The translations under genes and the position numbers were made by a program. A DNA stretch of 64,000 nucleotides from Nostoc sp. UHCC 0702 (lineage in GTDB: Bacteria; Cyanobacteriota; Cyanobacteriia; Cyanobacteriales; Nostocaceae). Where the stretch lies: positions 8,399,501-8,463,500 of the forward strand of contig CP071065.1 of the NCBI GenBank assembly GCA_017164015.1, read 5' to 3'. This document shows, piece after piece, positions 18,320 to 27,448 of the stretch. The notes beneath the pieces were generated by a model, which had not been told where the DNA came from, made no database searches, and was given only the letters and a program-made list of their open reading frames with translations. The first letter of the stretch is position 1, and every line of letters starts with the position of its first letter.

Positions 18320-20530
18320 ATGCCGAAATCTAAAAAAAGCGCCAATCCCATCAATTTAAACGATCCGCAATATTATCTTAACCGAGAGTTAAGCTGGTTA
18401 GAATTTAACAACAGGGTATTACATGAAGCTTGCGACCCTCGAACACGACTATTAGAACGGCTGAAGTTTTTGGCAATATTTAGCTCGAACTTAGATGAAT
18501 TTTTCATGGTGCGGGTTGCGGCTTTAAAACAACAGGTAGAAGCGAAAGTCAGCCAGTTAACTCCCGATGGTCGCACGCCACAACAACAGCTAAACGATAT
18601 TTGGGCTGCCCTTGTTCCCCAGGTCACAAAACAGCATCAGCATTTTGAGCAAGTCCTACAACCGCTGTTAGCAAATCATGGAATTCATATTCTGGATTAC
18701 ATCAATTTGTCGCAAAAACAGCGGACTTATCTAGACAATTATTACGAAGAACAAATCTTTCCCGTTTTAACTCCTCTGGCGGTTGACCCTAGCCATCCCT
18801 TTCCCTACATTTCCAATCTCAGCCTGAATTTGGCGGTTGTGGTCAAAAACCCAGATACTGATGAAGAATTTTTTGCCAGAGTCAAAGTCCCTAACGTTCT
18901 CCCCCGATTTTTAGCTTTACCCCCGGAGTTGGGAATTCAGGACAACGACAAACCAGCCCATTGGACAGGAGTACCTTTAGAACAAGCGATCGCTCATAAC
19001 CTGGAGTCTCTATTTCCAGGCATGAACATCCAAGAATATCATCCCTTCCGCATTACCCGCAATGCTGACTTGACATTAGAAGAAGATGAAGCAGATGACT
19101 TGCTATTAGCCATTGAACAAGAACTGCGAAAACGCCGCATCGGCGGGTCTCCTGTACGCCTAGAAATTCAATCCCAGACTCCTGAAACAGTACGTACACG
19201 CTTGTTGCAAGATTTAGACTTGACAGAAAGCGATGTTTATCAATTAGATGGTCTTTTGGGACTGCGGGACTTAATGTATTTTATGGGATTACCATTGCCA
19301 GAACTCAAAGACCCACCACGCCAGTCTGTAGTGCCTCAACGCCTGCAAAGATTACGAGAACCAAGTTTAGATCCAGATGTGCTGGATATAGATGAAGGAA
19401 AAGACTTTTTTGCTGTGATTCGGGAAAAGGATTTGTTGGTACACCATCCCTATCAATCTTTTTCGTCAACGGTGGTGCGCTTTATTACCCATGCCGCCCA
19501 TGACCCGAATGTGCTGGCAATCAAAATGACTCTTTATCGGACTTCTGGAGACTCGCCCATAGTCAATGCCTTAATTGCTGCTGCCGAAAATGGCAAGCAG
19601 GTATCTGTATTGGTGGAATTAAAGGCGCGGTTTGATGAAGAAAATAATATTTACTGGGCAAGACGATTAGAAAGAGTAGGAGTGCATGTAGTCTACGGTT
19701 TAGTGGGGCTGAAGACTCATTGTAAAACTGTTCTGGTGGTGCGGCGAGAAAAAGACTCTATGCGTCGCTATGTACATATTGGCACTGGTAATTATAACCA
19801 AAAAACAGCACGACTTTACACAGATTTGGGATTATTCAGTTGCCGGGAAGAATTGGGTGCGGATATTACAGATTTATTTAATTTTTTAACAGGCTATTCT
19901 CGCCAAAAATCTTATAGAGAATTACTCGTTGCACCTGTGAACATGCGCGATCGCTTTCTTAGTTTAATCCATCGTGAAATCGAAAATGTCAAAAATGGAT
20001 TTTCTGGGCGCATCGTTGCCAAAATGAATTCCCTGGTTGATCCTCAAATGATTGCCACTTTATATGAAGCTTCCCGTGCCGGAGTGCAAATCGACCTCAT
20101 TGTTCGGGGCATTTGTTGTTTACGTCCCGGACTCAAAGACATTAGTGAAAATATTCGCATCATCAGCATTGTCGGTCGCTTTTTAGAACACTCTCGTATT
20201 TATTACTTCCACAACAATGGACAGGAAGAAATCTATATCGGCAGTGCTGACTGGATGCGCCGTAATTTAGATCGTCGAGTGGAAGTCATTACCCCAATCA
20301 AAGACCCAGATATTGCCAAAGATTTGCAAGAAATCCTCGGAATTTTGCTGGCAGACAATCGTCAAGCTTGGGATTTACAACCCGATGGCAGTTATCTCCA
20401 ACGCCGCCCCTGTGAAGATTGTCCAGAAGCTAACTCACAAATAACTCTCATGAATATGGCATTACGTTCAACTGCTATAGGCTCCAACTTGATTGATTCC
20501 AAAAAAAGTTCTTTCTATACTGACAGCTAA
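18320..20530 (+). CDS. ppk1: Polyphosphate kinase
   Basis: A 736-residue enzyme that reversibly adds the gamma-phosphate of ATP to polyphosphate. The N-terminal domain has the family signature (ELSWLEFNNRVL, SSNLDEFFMVR). The two phospholipase-D-like catalytic domains carry the histidine motifs GLKTHCKTVLVV and RRYVHIGTGNYN in the first, and LEHSRIYYFHNNGQEEIYIG in the second. Length is normal for the family (about 690-740). The ATG at 18320 gives the typical start (the frame opens with a Lys/Ser-rich lead, then YYLNRELSWLEF). A strong terminator lies 106 bases after the stop. It supports phosphate storage in the cytoplasm. Confidence 0.96.
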   Translation: MPKSKKSANPINLNDPQYYLNRELSWLEFNNRVLHEACDPRTRLLERLKFLAIFSSNLDEFFMVRVAALKQQVEAKVSQLTPDGRTPQQQLNDIWAALVPQVTKQHQHFEQVLQPLLANHGIHILDYINLSQKQRTYLDNYYEEQIFPVLTPLAVDPSHPFPYISNLSLNLAVVVKNPDTDEEFFARVKVPNVLPRFLALPPELGIQDNDKPAHWTGVPLEQAIAHNLESLFPGMNIQEYHPFRITRNADLTLEEDEADDLLLAIEQELRKRRIGGSPVRLEIQSQTPETVRTRLLQDLDLTESDVYQLDGLLGLRDLMYFMGLPLPELKDPPRQSVVPQRLQRLREPSLDPDVLDIDEGKDFFAVIREKDLLVHHPYQSFSSTVVRFITHAAHDPNVLAIKMTLYRTSGDSPIVNALIAAAENGKQVSVLVELKARFDEENNIYWARRLERVGVHVVYGLVGLKTHCKTVLVVRREKDSMRRYVHIGTGNYNQKTARLYTDLGLFSCREELGADITDLFNFLTGYSRQKSYRELLVAPVNMRDRFLSLIHREIENVKNGFSGRIVAKMNSLVDPQMIATLYEASRAGVQIDLIVRGICCLRPGLKDISENIRIISIVGRFLEHSRIYYFHNNGQEEIYIGSADWMRRNLDRRVEVITPIKDPDIAKDLQEILGILLADNRQAWDLQPDGSYLQRRPCEDCPEANSQITLMNMALRSTAIGSNLIDSKKSSFYTDS

Positions 20531-20635
20531 ATCAAGTGGATTTTTAGCAAACTTGAATTTTTCACAATTTCTTTAATCAATTGTTATGAAAAAAGCCAAA
20601 TTATTCAACCATAGGATAGAGTAATGTCTGGCACC

Positions 20636-20680
20636 AGTTACCATAAACTATAAAAGTTATGGTAACTTATTTTTTCTTTT
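20636..20680 (+). terminator. Intrinsic terminator after ppk, directly upstream of the next gene
   Basis: The stem agttaccataa / ttatggtaact (11 bp, 10-base loop) is followed by tattttttcttttcttt. This is a canonical rho-independent signal. It ends about 10 bases before the start codon of the response regulator. Confidence 0.8.
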
Positions 20681-20686
20681 CTTTGA

Positions 20687-21100
20687 ATGTTAATGTTCCC
20701 TTGTGAGTCTTCTACCTTGCGCGTTCTAGTGGTTGACGATCACGAACTAACTCGTTTAACCCTGCAATTAGCCTTTTCTTGCCAGGAAAATATTCAAGTT
20801 GTAGGGTTAGCTACTAATGGTCAAGAAGCTATAGAAATGGTTAAACACTGTCATCCTGATGTGATTGTTCTAGATTTACAGATGCCAGTGATGGATGGTT
20901 GGAGTGCTTCAAGCCATATTAAAGATATCTCTCCAAATACTCAGATACTCGCTTATTCCTCAGTCGAAGAACCAAATTTTTCGCAGACGAAGCTAACGCC
21001 CAAGTTTGATGATTTTTGCAAGAAAGATGTACCAACGACCGAACTTATTGCTATGGTTAGACAACTAGGGCAGCGTGCAGGAAACGCTTCAGTTACATGA
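20687..21100 (+). CDS. Single-domain response regulator
   Basis: A 137-residue protein consisting of one receiver domain. Visible features are the acidic pair in VLVVDDHELT, the phospho-acceptor aspartate in VIVLDLQMPVMDG, the conserved Ser/Thr position (YSSVEE) and the lysine (FCKKDV). There is no DNA-binding output domain; the sequence resembles the receiver of NarL-type regulators. It may act by protein contact like CheY. The ATG at 20687 has no clear ribosome-binding site, and a second ATG lies two codons later. A terminator hairpin sits immediately upstream, so a promoter overlapping it or read-through from ppk is needed. Confidence 0.85.
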   Translation: MLMFPCESSTLRVLVVDDHELTRLTLQLAFSCQENIQVVGLATNGQEAIEMVKHCHPDVIVLDLQMPVMDGWSASSHIKDISPNTQILAYSSVEEPNFSQTKLTPKFDDFCKKDVPTTELIAMVRQLGQRAGNASVT

Positions 21101-21192
21101 TAGTTCATGCTGCTTAGTGGCTTGCTTGATGAATCCTGGCTGAGTTCAATGATGGTAATTGTAGGAATCTTAAATATATTTAGCTATTTAGC

Positions 21193-21232
21193 TGCGTCGG
21201 TGCAACTGTCTATTAACAGTTGCACCGACGCA
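21193..21232. promoter_or_regulatory. Perfect 17-bp GC-rich hairpin
   Basis: tgcgtcggtgcaactgt pairs exactly with its reverse complement across a 6-base loop. It lies between two convergent genes (plus-strand response regulator and minus-strand small gene). No T-run follows on the plus strand; it may serve as a bidirectional transcript end. Confidence 0.65.
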
Positions 21233-21262
21233 CTCGTGATGTTAGTTGCTGCTTAGTTAAAC

Positions 21263-21445
21263 TTAATTATTGTCAGTTTTTGGGATGGTGCGTTCAAATT
21301 CGTCAATTAACTCATCGAGTTCTTCTAAAGCCTGATTTACGTCAACCCTTAAAATTCCCAGGTCAGGTTTCTCTAGGAGACCTAACAGGTACTCACGTTT
21401 ACCTTGAACCGCAGCAATTCGTTCTTTGATAGTCTGTAGATCCAT
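21263..21445 (-). CDS. Small conserved hypothetical protein
   Basis: A 60-residue, charged, helical protein (MDLQTIKERIAAVQGKREYL, then EKPDLGILRVDVNQALEELD). The composition, coiled-coil-like heptads and a purine-rich ribosome-binding region (ggactga) before the ATG suggest a real gene, and I recall similar small proteins in Nostocales. No function is known to me. It converges on the response regulator gene. Confidence 0.7.
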   Translation of the reverse strand: MDLQTIKERIAAVQGKREYLLGLLEKPDLGILRVDVNQALEELDELIDEFERTIPKTDNN

Positions 21446-21496
21446 TGTTTTATTTCAGTCCTTTAATATCCTTCACTTTCAAGTTAACTCGTAACG

Positions 21497-21590
21497 GTTG
21501 TCAGTGGTCAGTTGTCAGTGGTCAGTGGTCAGTGGCCAGTTGTCAGTTGTTAACACTCTCCCCTGCTCCCCTGCTCCCCTGCTCTTCCCT
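21497..21590. repeat. Heptamer array and ctcccctg tandem repeat
   Basis: A run of gtcagtg/gtcagtt heptamers (21497-21548) is followed by repeated ctcccctg units (21556-21588). Confidence 0.8.
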
Positions 21591-21655
21591 AAGTTGTTAC
21601 TCATAGCCGATGATAATAAAACTGATGTGTAAAGAATTTATACTATCCTAAACTC

Positions 21656-22204
21656 ATGTTACGCCAAATTTCATTGGGAACACTCGGTTTAACCGTCGGC
21701 AGCATATTAACCATTATTGGCTTCGTTGCTTATGCAGCAAATAATGCGACACTAAATCTTGTAGGATTTTTTTACGGCTTTCCTCTACTGCTGGGAGGTT
21801 TGGCACTCAAAGCCAATGAACTCAAGCCTATACCCTTTAGTCAAGCGACAAGTTCTTCTATTTTACTCTTGCGGCAACAGCAAGCAACTGTGACTCAAAA
21901 TAAAATCCGTAAAGATATCACCCGATATTGCTATGGTCAAAATGCCCATTTAGATGGGGCGCTTGCTTACCTTGGTCTGAGTCCTACAGATAACCAACGT
22001 CCAATAGTTACAGGTTTACGAGAAACAGAAATTAATGGCGCTTATACTCTTATTTTAGAATTTGATTCGCCGTTTATATCTATTAACGATTGGCAAGAAA
22101 AACAGGAAAAAATGACCAGTTATTTTGGCCCTGGGGTAGAAGTTAAAATTACACAGCCAGATGAAGAGAAAATTGAATTAGCTTTGATTGCTACTGGTCA
22201 ATAG
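21656..22204 (+). CDS. DUF2854 membrane protein
   Basis: A 182-residue protein with two N-terminal transmembrane helices (about 8-28 and 34-50; GTLGLTVGSILTIIGFVAYA, then FFYGFPLLLGGLALK) followed by a soluble alpha/beta domain. The fold pattern and the motif GGLALKANELKP are those of DUF2854 proteins, conserved in cyanobacteria and plant plastids; their function is not established. Its stop lies within the beginning of a heptamer array. Confidence 0.8.
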   Translation: MLRQISLGTLGLTVGSILTIIGFVAYAANNATLNLVGFFYGFPLLLGGLALKANELKPIPFSQATSSSILLLRQQQATVTQNKIRKDITRYCYGQNAHLDGALAYLGLSPTDNQRPIVTGLRETEINGAYTLILEFDSPFISINDWQEKQEKMTSYFGPGVEVKITQPDEEKIELALIATGQ

Positions 22205-22262
22205 TCAATGGTCAATAGTCAATAGTCAATGGTCAAAATACTAGAGACTATGGACTCTTGAC
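22197..22262. repeat. Heptamer array (gtcaata/gtcaatg)
   Basis: Five to six copies begin at the stop codon of the DUF2854 gene, followed by a degenerate inverted-sense stretch (ggactcttgactctggact). Confidence 0.8.
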
Positions 22263-22278
22263 TCTGGACTAATCAGAT

Positions 22279-22539
22279 TTATTTTTCTAAGCGCACTGCA
22301 TACCACTGCAAATATTCTCCAGGCCCAATATCTAATTCACAACTTGTGTCAATTAAATATTGGGCTTGAGTTTCCACAGAACTAAACCTGTGCAACTCTG
22401 GGGGCAAATCTTGAAAATCAATTTTTTGTATAACAATTTTCAGCTTCTCTAATAATTCTGATGCTGTCACAAATTGTTCTGGTTGGTTTGTTTCTAGGAC
22501 AACAAAAGTATCGTTTTGATACATTAATGGGTCTGGCAT
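22279..22539 (-). CDS. CRR7-like protein (NDH-1 complex-associated)
   Basis: An 86-residue protein. The pattern DTFVVLETNQPEQFVTASEL, then LPPELHRFSS, then a C-terminal LQWYAVRLEK matches the chlororespiratory reduction 7 family, which in plants is needed for the chloroplast NDH complex and is conserved in cyanobacteria. The protein is soluble and of full family length. Its role in cyanobacterial NDH-1 is inferred. It is on the minus strand alone, with no ndh gene next to it. Confidence 0.75.
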   Translation of the reverse strand: MPDPLMYQNDTFVVLETNQPEQFVTASELLEKLKIVIQKIDFQDLPPELHRFSSVETQAQYLIDTSCELDIGPGEYLQWYAVRLEK

Positions 22540-23183
22540 GGAAGAATTTGGTTTATCTCAATTAATTTTAATTTTAAGATATTTCTTTGAAGTTAAATTT
22601 TAGCTGTTTTGACTATAACCAATAGAGATTCAGTTTCAACTTGCTAAATAAATTTACGAGTTATGTAAACAATAGATGTAGCAGTTGGAATGACTGTTAC
22701 AACGTGTATATTTACCGTTTTTATCTGATTTTAGGTAATATATTGGCTTTTTTGCTCAAAAATTACACATGTGCTATTAACACAGATATTGATATCACGT
22801 TAAAATAGTAAATCTTACCTAACACAATAGCAGGAAAGTAACTGAAAAATAAAGTTTTGTGTGCTGCTTGATTTTAACGTTATGGAATTTATGTAATTAT
22901 CCCAAAATTTAAGTCTGCTAAAGCCTGCTTAATAGTGTGATGGGTCGAAGCTGAGTCATAGCAAGAGGTAATATAGCTAGATTTCTACTACAGTTTTGTA
23001 ATTCCTGAACTTTATATTAGGTTGATATTGACAGTAACTACAGATGTCAATTTTGCATTTGAAATTTTGCTGATAATTGTAATTACACTTTATCGCCAGG
23101 GCAATATAAAAGTAATAATTCCTCACAAAACTGCATCCGGACAAAAAGGTAGCAATTACCTTTGCGTTCAAAACAAATTGTCT
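22540..23183. other. AT-rich intergenic region
   Basis: About 640 bases without a gene I can support. It probably carries the CRR7 promoter at its left end. I see no clear repeat or structured RNA here. Confidence 0.5.
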
Positions 23184-23510
23184 ATGCAACCTAGTTATCT
23201 ATTTTTTTATTGGCTGAAAACCATTGAGCAGTCTATTTTGTCAAAAAAGTTGTTTGTGAAAGCAGACACAGCTTTACTGCAAGTTATAACCCTGATTCGG
23301 TGGCAATTATTCCTGTGCGATCGCATCATAGACTGTTTTCAAGTTATTTTTGTACATCCCTGGCTAGAGAAATCAGCCAAACAGAGATTAGTACCATCAC
23401 AGATTCAACATATAGGTGATCTGGGGAGGGATAGCAAGGCTATTTCGTTCAATGTAGTCACAACTAAGCTACTATTCCACCCACAACAAATGTTGTGGTC
23501 ATTGACCTGA
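23184..23510 (+). CDS. Doubtful small hypothetical protein
   Basis: An open frame of 108 codons from an ATG at 23184 (longer, 162 codons, from a TTG at 23022). It encodes a basic, moderately hydrophobic peptide (YLFFYWLKTIEQSILSKKLF). There is no convincing ribosome-binding site and no recognised domain. It ends 130 bases before the REC-GGDEF gene. It could be a real lineage-specific gene or chance; I lean to chance. Confidence 0.25.
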   Translation: MQPSYLFFYWLKTIEQSILSKKLFVKADTALLQVITLIRWQLFLCDRIIDCFQVIFVHPWLEKSAKQRLVPSQIQHIGDLGRDSKAISFNVVTTKLLFHPQQMLWSLT

Positions 23511-23583
23511 TACAAAATAGCTCTACTAGTAGGATTCTGACTACTGTAAAACTATTCTCGCCCATAGGTGATTTGGTTATGAG

Positions 23584-23602
23584 AACCAGGTTTTTCCTGG
23601 TT
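23584..23602 (+). promoter_or_regulatory. Hairpin in the leader of the REC-GGDEF gene
   Basis: aaccagg and cctggtt flank a ttttt loop, 38 bases before the ATG at 23641. Confidence 0.4.
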
Positions 23603-23640
23603 TACCCTCCGATACTTTCATTTTCTGTGGAACGCAATTC

Positions 23641-24663
23641 ATGTCAGGCATAAGCCCATTTTCTCTTTCCAAGCAACCTCCGGTGATTCTGGTAGCTGAT
23701 GATGACAAGACCATCCGAGTACTGTTGCGCGATGCTATGGAACAAGAAGGCTATCGAGTGGTTGAAGTCACTGATGGTAAGCAGTGCTTAGATGCTTATG
23801 AGACTGTCAAACCAGATATAGTTTTACTGGATGCTGTCATGCCCGTGATGGATGGGTTTACCTGCTGTAAGCAATTACTCCAAATTGCCAAGAATAATTT
23901 AATGTCAGCACTCGCAAGCCTTGATACTGATTCTGCTTTAGGCAATACCGTAATTTCTAAGATATGGGAACGTACTCCCATATTAATGATCACAAGTTTA
24001 GATGATCAGGAGTCAGTAGATCGTGCTTTTGAAGCAGGAGCAACTGATTATGTCACTAAGCCAATTCACTGGGCAGTGTTGCGTCAGCGGTTGCGAAGGC
24101 TGTTGCAGCAAGCACAAATATACAAACAGTTAGAGGCGGCAAACTTGGCTTTACAGCACCTAGCCAATGTGGATGCTTTAACTGGGCTAGCTAATCGTCG
24201 GCGCTTTGACGATTATTTAAATACCCAATGGATTAATTTAGCACAAGAGGGATCTCCTCTGTCGTTAATTTTATGTGATATAGATTTCTTTAAATTTTAT
24301 AACGATCAATATGGTCATCCGGCAGGGGATGAATGTATACAAAAGGTGGGGGCTGTTTTAAGCCGTAAAGCACAAAAGCATCAAGATTTAGTGGCGCGTT
24401 ATGGTGGCGAAGAATTTGCTGTGATTATGCCATATACTCATTCATCTGGTGCTGTTCACATTGCTAAAACGATACAAAATGGAGTGAAAAATTTACAAAT
24501 TGCTCATAGGGGTTCGGCAGTGAGTCAGTATGTCACCCTCAGTATGGGGGTAGCTACTGTTATACCCACCTGGGAATCCTCACCTTCAGATTTGATTGTG
24601 GCAGCAGACAAAGCACTTTATCAAGCAAAAGCACAGGGACGGAATCGTATTATTGTCAAGTGA
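23641..24663 (+). CDS. Response regulator with GGDEF domain (diguanylate cyclase)
   Basis: A 340-residue cytoplasmic protein. The receiver domain (about 13-150) has VADDDKTIR, the aspartate in IVLLDAVMPVMDG, and TSLDD and KPIHW at the Thr/Ser and Lys positions. Between the phosphorylation site and the next strand is an extra loop of about 25 residues. The GGDEF domain (about 175-338) has the active motif RYGGEEF, so it should make cyclic di-GMP from two GTP. The usual inhibitory RxxD site before it reads KHQD, so product feedback is probably weak. No cognate kinase is adjacent, though the circadian kinase sasA lies next, convergent. Confidence 0.93.
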   Translation: MSGISPFSLSKQPPVILVADDDKTIRVLLRDAMEQEGYRVVEVTDGKQCLDAYETVKPDIVLLDAVMPVMDGFTCCKQLLQIAKNNLMSALASLDTDSALGNTVISKIWERTPILMITSLDDQESVDRAFEAGATDYVTKPIHWAVLRQRLRRLLQQAQIYKQLEAANLALQHLANVDALTGLANRRRFDDYLNTQWINLAQEGSPLSLILCDIDFFKFYNDQYGHPAGDECIQKVGAVLSRKAQKHQDLVARYGGEEFAVIMPYTHSSGAVHIAKTIQNGVKNLQIAHRGSAVSQYVTLSMGVATVIPTWESSPSDLIVAADKALYQAKAQGRNRIIVK

Positions 24664-24667
24664 GTGT

Positions 24668-24741
24668 TTGTTAGTTGTCAGTGGTCAGTTGTTAGTTGTT
24701 TTTTTCTTTGCCACTGACCACTGACTACTGACCCTTGACTA
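24668..24741. repeat. Convergent heptamer repeats between REC-GGDEF and sasA
   Basis: ttgttagttgtcagtggtca on one side and ccactgaccactgactactg on the other form an imperfect inverted pair that could act as a bidirectional transcript end. Confidence 0.7.
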
Positions 24742-25926
24742 AGAAGGATATACTGGCAACGTGAAGTGGAACCACGCTCCGCCATTGGGAGCAGAGTCTA
24801 CCCAAATTTGACCGTAATGCGCTCGGATAATGCGTTGACATAAACAAAGACCAATGCCGTAGCCTTCTGTACCTTCATCGCGTTGCAGGCGGAAGCGGTT
24901 TTCAAAGATGCGATCGCGATTTTCTACGGGAATACCAGGGCCATTATCACCAACACTAAACTGAACTTTCTGGGTTGTACGGTGCAATCCGGCTATGCTA
25001 ATTTTACCACCCTTTGGTGTATATTTAATTGCATTGTCTAACAGATTTACTAGCACTTGGCGTATACGTTCTGGATCAGCATATACGTTTGGTAAATCTT
25101 TGGGGATATCTGTTTCTATCTCTAATAATTTGGCTGTGTAGCGATCGCGCAATTCTTCAAGCACACTCAAGCATAGTTGACCAAGATGTGTCTTTTGTGG
25201 TATAATTGGCAGTTCTGTATCGTTGCTTCTACCTACTTGTAAAAGATCGGCGATCATCCGGTCAATTATTTTTGTTTGATTGCGGGCTTGTTTTAATAAA
25301 TGCGCTGTCATTGACGGTTTGAGGCGCTCAAAGCTTCCGGTTTCTGTATTGTAATTAGATTGAAGAGTTTCAATGGCGATCGCGGCAGCCGTTAGAGGAT
25401 TGCGGAGGTCGTGTGCCAAGATAGCAATCACCCTATCTTTAAATTGTATCTGCTCTTGAAGTTTATCTTGTTCCTGTTTCAAGCGAAAAATTTCGTCTCT
25501 TAGGCGCATGAGTTCGGCAGAAACAGCAACAGAATTGATGGTTGATTTGGAGGAAGACACCCGACCATTCTCATCAACACGTTCAGTGATGTCTTCTTGG
25601 AATTTTAAGTAAGTCTCTACAGCAGTTTGCCAGCGAGGCCACCAGGTTTTCAATTGGGCAATGATATTACTGCCAGCTAGAGTTTGTCTAGGCTCCGGGT
25701 GGATTTTGATTAAAGCTGGCGTCGCTACTAACTTAAAGTGTTCAGCCAAATAAGGTTGTTGACCAACATCTATAATTTGAAGTTCAAATTTATACTCAGC
25801 CTGCAATTCTTTTAAGTAAGCACGTATTCGCTGTACCTGTTGTCGGGACTTGGGGCGTCCATCGACAAACAGCAACAGTTGGAGTGGAGCCTCAGAATAA
25901 ATAGGCTGATCCTGGGAAACTTGCAT
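24739..25926 (-). CDS. sasA: Circadian-clock output histidine kinase SasA
   Basis: A 395-residue kinase from the ATG at 25926; a TTG nine codons upstream is less likely. The N-terminal domain (about 10-95) is the KaiB-like thioredoxin fold (LQLLLFVDGRPKSRQQ, then KLVATPALIKI), which binds KaiC. A coiled linker (about 135-160) leads to HisKA with the phospho-acceptor His172 in ILAHDLRNP and an ATPase domain (NLLDNAIKYTP, GDNGPGIP, GYGIGLCL). SasA phosphorylates the master regulator RpaA and so carries clock timing to gene expression. Neither rpaA nor kaiABC is in the window, as is usual since they are elsewhere. Confidence 0.95.
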   Translation of the reverse strand: MQVSQDQPIYSEAPLQLLLFVDGRPKSRQQVQRIRAYLKELQAEYKFELQIIDVGQQPYLAEHFKLVATPALIKIHPEPRQTLAGSNIIAQLKTWWPRWQTAVETYLKFQEDITERVDENGRVSSSKSTINSVAVSAELMRLRDEIFRLKQEQDKLQEQIQFKDRVIAILAHDLRNPLTAAAIAIETLQSNYNTETGSFERLKPSMTAHLLKQARNQTKIIDRMIADLLQVGRSNDTELPIIPQKTHLGQLCLSVLEELRDRYTAKLLEIETDIPKDLPNVYADPERIRQVLVNLLDNAIKYTPKGGKISIAGLHRTTQKVQFSVGDNGPGIPVENRDRIFENRFRLQRDEGTEGYGIGLCLCQRIIRAHYGQIWVDSAPNGGAWFHFTLPVYPS

Positions 25927-27448
25927 GTAATCGTGTTTCAGCACTGGTAACAACCCGGCGACGCTTTGCAGAAAGTAAAATAGACTGACGGTTGTCGATG
26001 GCCGGTCTTTTTTTTCAATTTAATATCTATTTTAGATTTTTCGTAGCCTTATCAGATCTGAGTTTTTGACATGAGATACATATTTTTCTGCATGAATGCT
26101 TGCTTTAAGGTTAACTTCATCTTCAAACAACACCCTTAGCCGTGAACATCAGCCCCTTTTTCCTGGAATTACAACTTGATGTGAAACTCATCACAAGAAA
26201 GTTTTTATACTAGGGTAACTCGATTGGTGCAGCAAAGGGACTAGCTACTACATACTGGAACTCAAAGGGAAATAAACGCAGGGGCTTCACCATTTGAGAA
26301 AGTCCTCACAAAACCAGATTCAACTTCTCTACACTTTGTCTAGAGTCAATTAACTATCCACATCAAGACTGTCAGGAAATGTTTGCTTGAATTAGTATTT
26401 ATGTACTAATTGGTGTCGTCTAAGAGTGGATTTATCAACTTACCCCTTACCTCACCAATGAATTGAGTTATAAGCACAAATTTACTGCTATTTGTATACT
26501 TGTAGCTAGTAGTTGTTCAAACTTACCTTGGCGAAAGCAAAGGCTGTGATCTCGACGAGAAGATTTACCCTGAGTCAAATACCCAGCCCTAATTGCTGGC
26601 GATCGCTAATTAGATTCCCTGGTTTCTACTTTGCTTGTGCAGAATTCCCATCTCAGAAAGCTAGCGACAGTTTTTGCTACACATAAACAAAGTATATCTA
26701 CCACCACTTACAAACGTCAGCATTCAACGAGCAACTGCTAAGGAACTCCAAAAAATAAATTACCTTGTTTGAAGTTGTTGAATGTTAAACGCCACTTGCG
26801 GGCGTCTGTCGGCAAAGACTCACCATGCAGTGTCCTTGGCCAAACACTTACTTGTATTAATTGTCAGCCGTGAAAGTTGAAAATTTACAGTTAATAGGGA
26901 AACTAGTAGTACTTGACCGTTTCACTTACGAACTTTAGCTGCAACAACCCCGAATTTACGCCAAGTTTCTAGAATTGCCACACAGGACGGGTACTTTTCG
27001 TGTACTAGTATATTCAACTGATTAATGTCAGTTGAATACTCTCCACAATCCATTACAACCCAGCCTTCGTGAGCGCTATCCTTTCCCCTTTTTGGTGATG
27101 CTAGGGTGATTTAATCTCAGTTTAGCACTTCAGGCTATTGGCGAACGGTTCTGTTTGCTGTATTCTGTACTATGTCACATCTTTGTAACTGATTAAGCAA
27201 AAATAATTACATTTATGTTCAGGAAAAGCGAAAGTAAAAAGCTTGCCCCCAGCAAACAATAAAGCTATGAAGAACGCAAAAAAAATTATTTTTAACAGTA
27301 TAAATTTTTTATATTCGTCTTTTTTTCTTCCTGAAGGCAAAGCTAAAACTTTCCCCTTCCACTTGATATAGGTTTGTCAGAAATGTTACTTATTAACGTT
27401 TTAGAGTACCAACATAAAGGCAAAAGTCAACCCTGATTCAGGATAATT
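25927..27448. other. 1.5-kb region without genes, several hairpins
   Basis: No open frame of 60 codons or more and no tRNA- or rRNA-like sequence is seen. It is less AT-rich than typical spacers here. Hairpins are visible at 26583-26599 (ccagc/gctgg), near 26800-26817 (acgcc/ggcgt) and at 27011-27038 (11 bp). It should contain the sasA promoter on the left and that of the glycosyltransferase on the right. Non-coding RNA or a decayed gene are both possible. Confidence 0.6.
27011..27038. promoter_or_regulatory. Perfect 11-bp hairpin
   Basis: tattcaactga and tcagttgaata enclose the loop ttaatg. No T-run follows on either strand, so it is more likely part of an RNA or an operator than a terminator. 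Confidence 0.55.

Noticed and set aside
23022..23183. N-terminal extension of the doubtful gene at 23184
   Set aside because: It depends on a TTG without a ribosome-binding site and has no recognisable sequence.
25927..27448. tRNA, tmRNA, RNase P RNA or 6S RNA in the long spacer
   Set aside because: I looked for the T-loop GGTTCGA-type signal, for CCA ends and for the conserved cores of these RNAs and did not see them.
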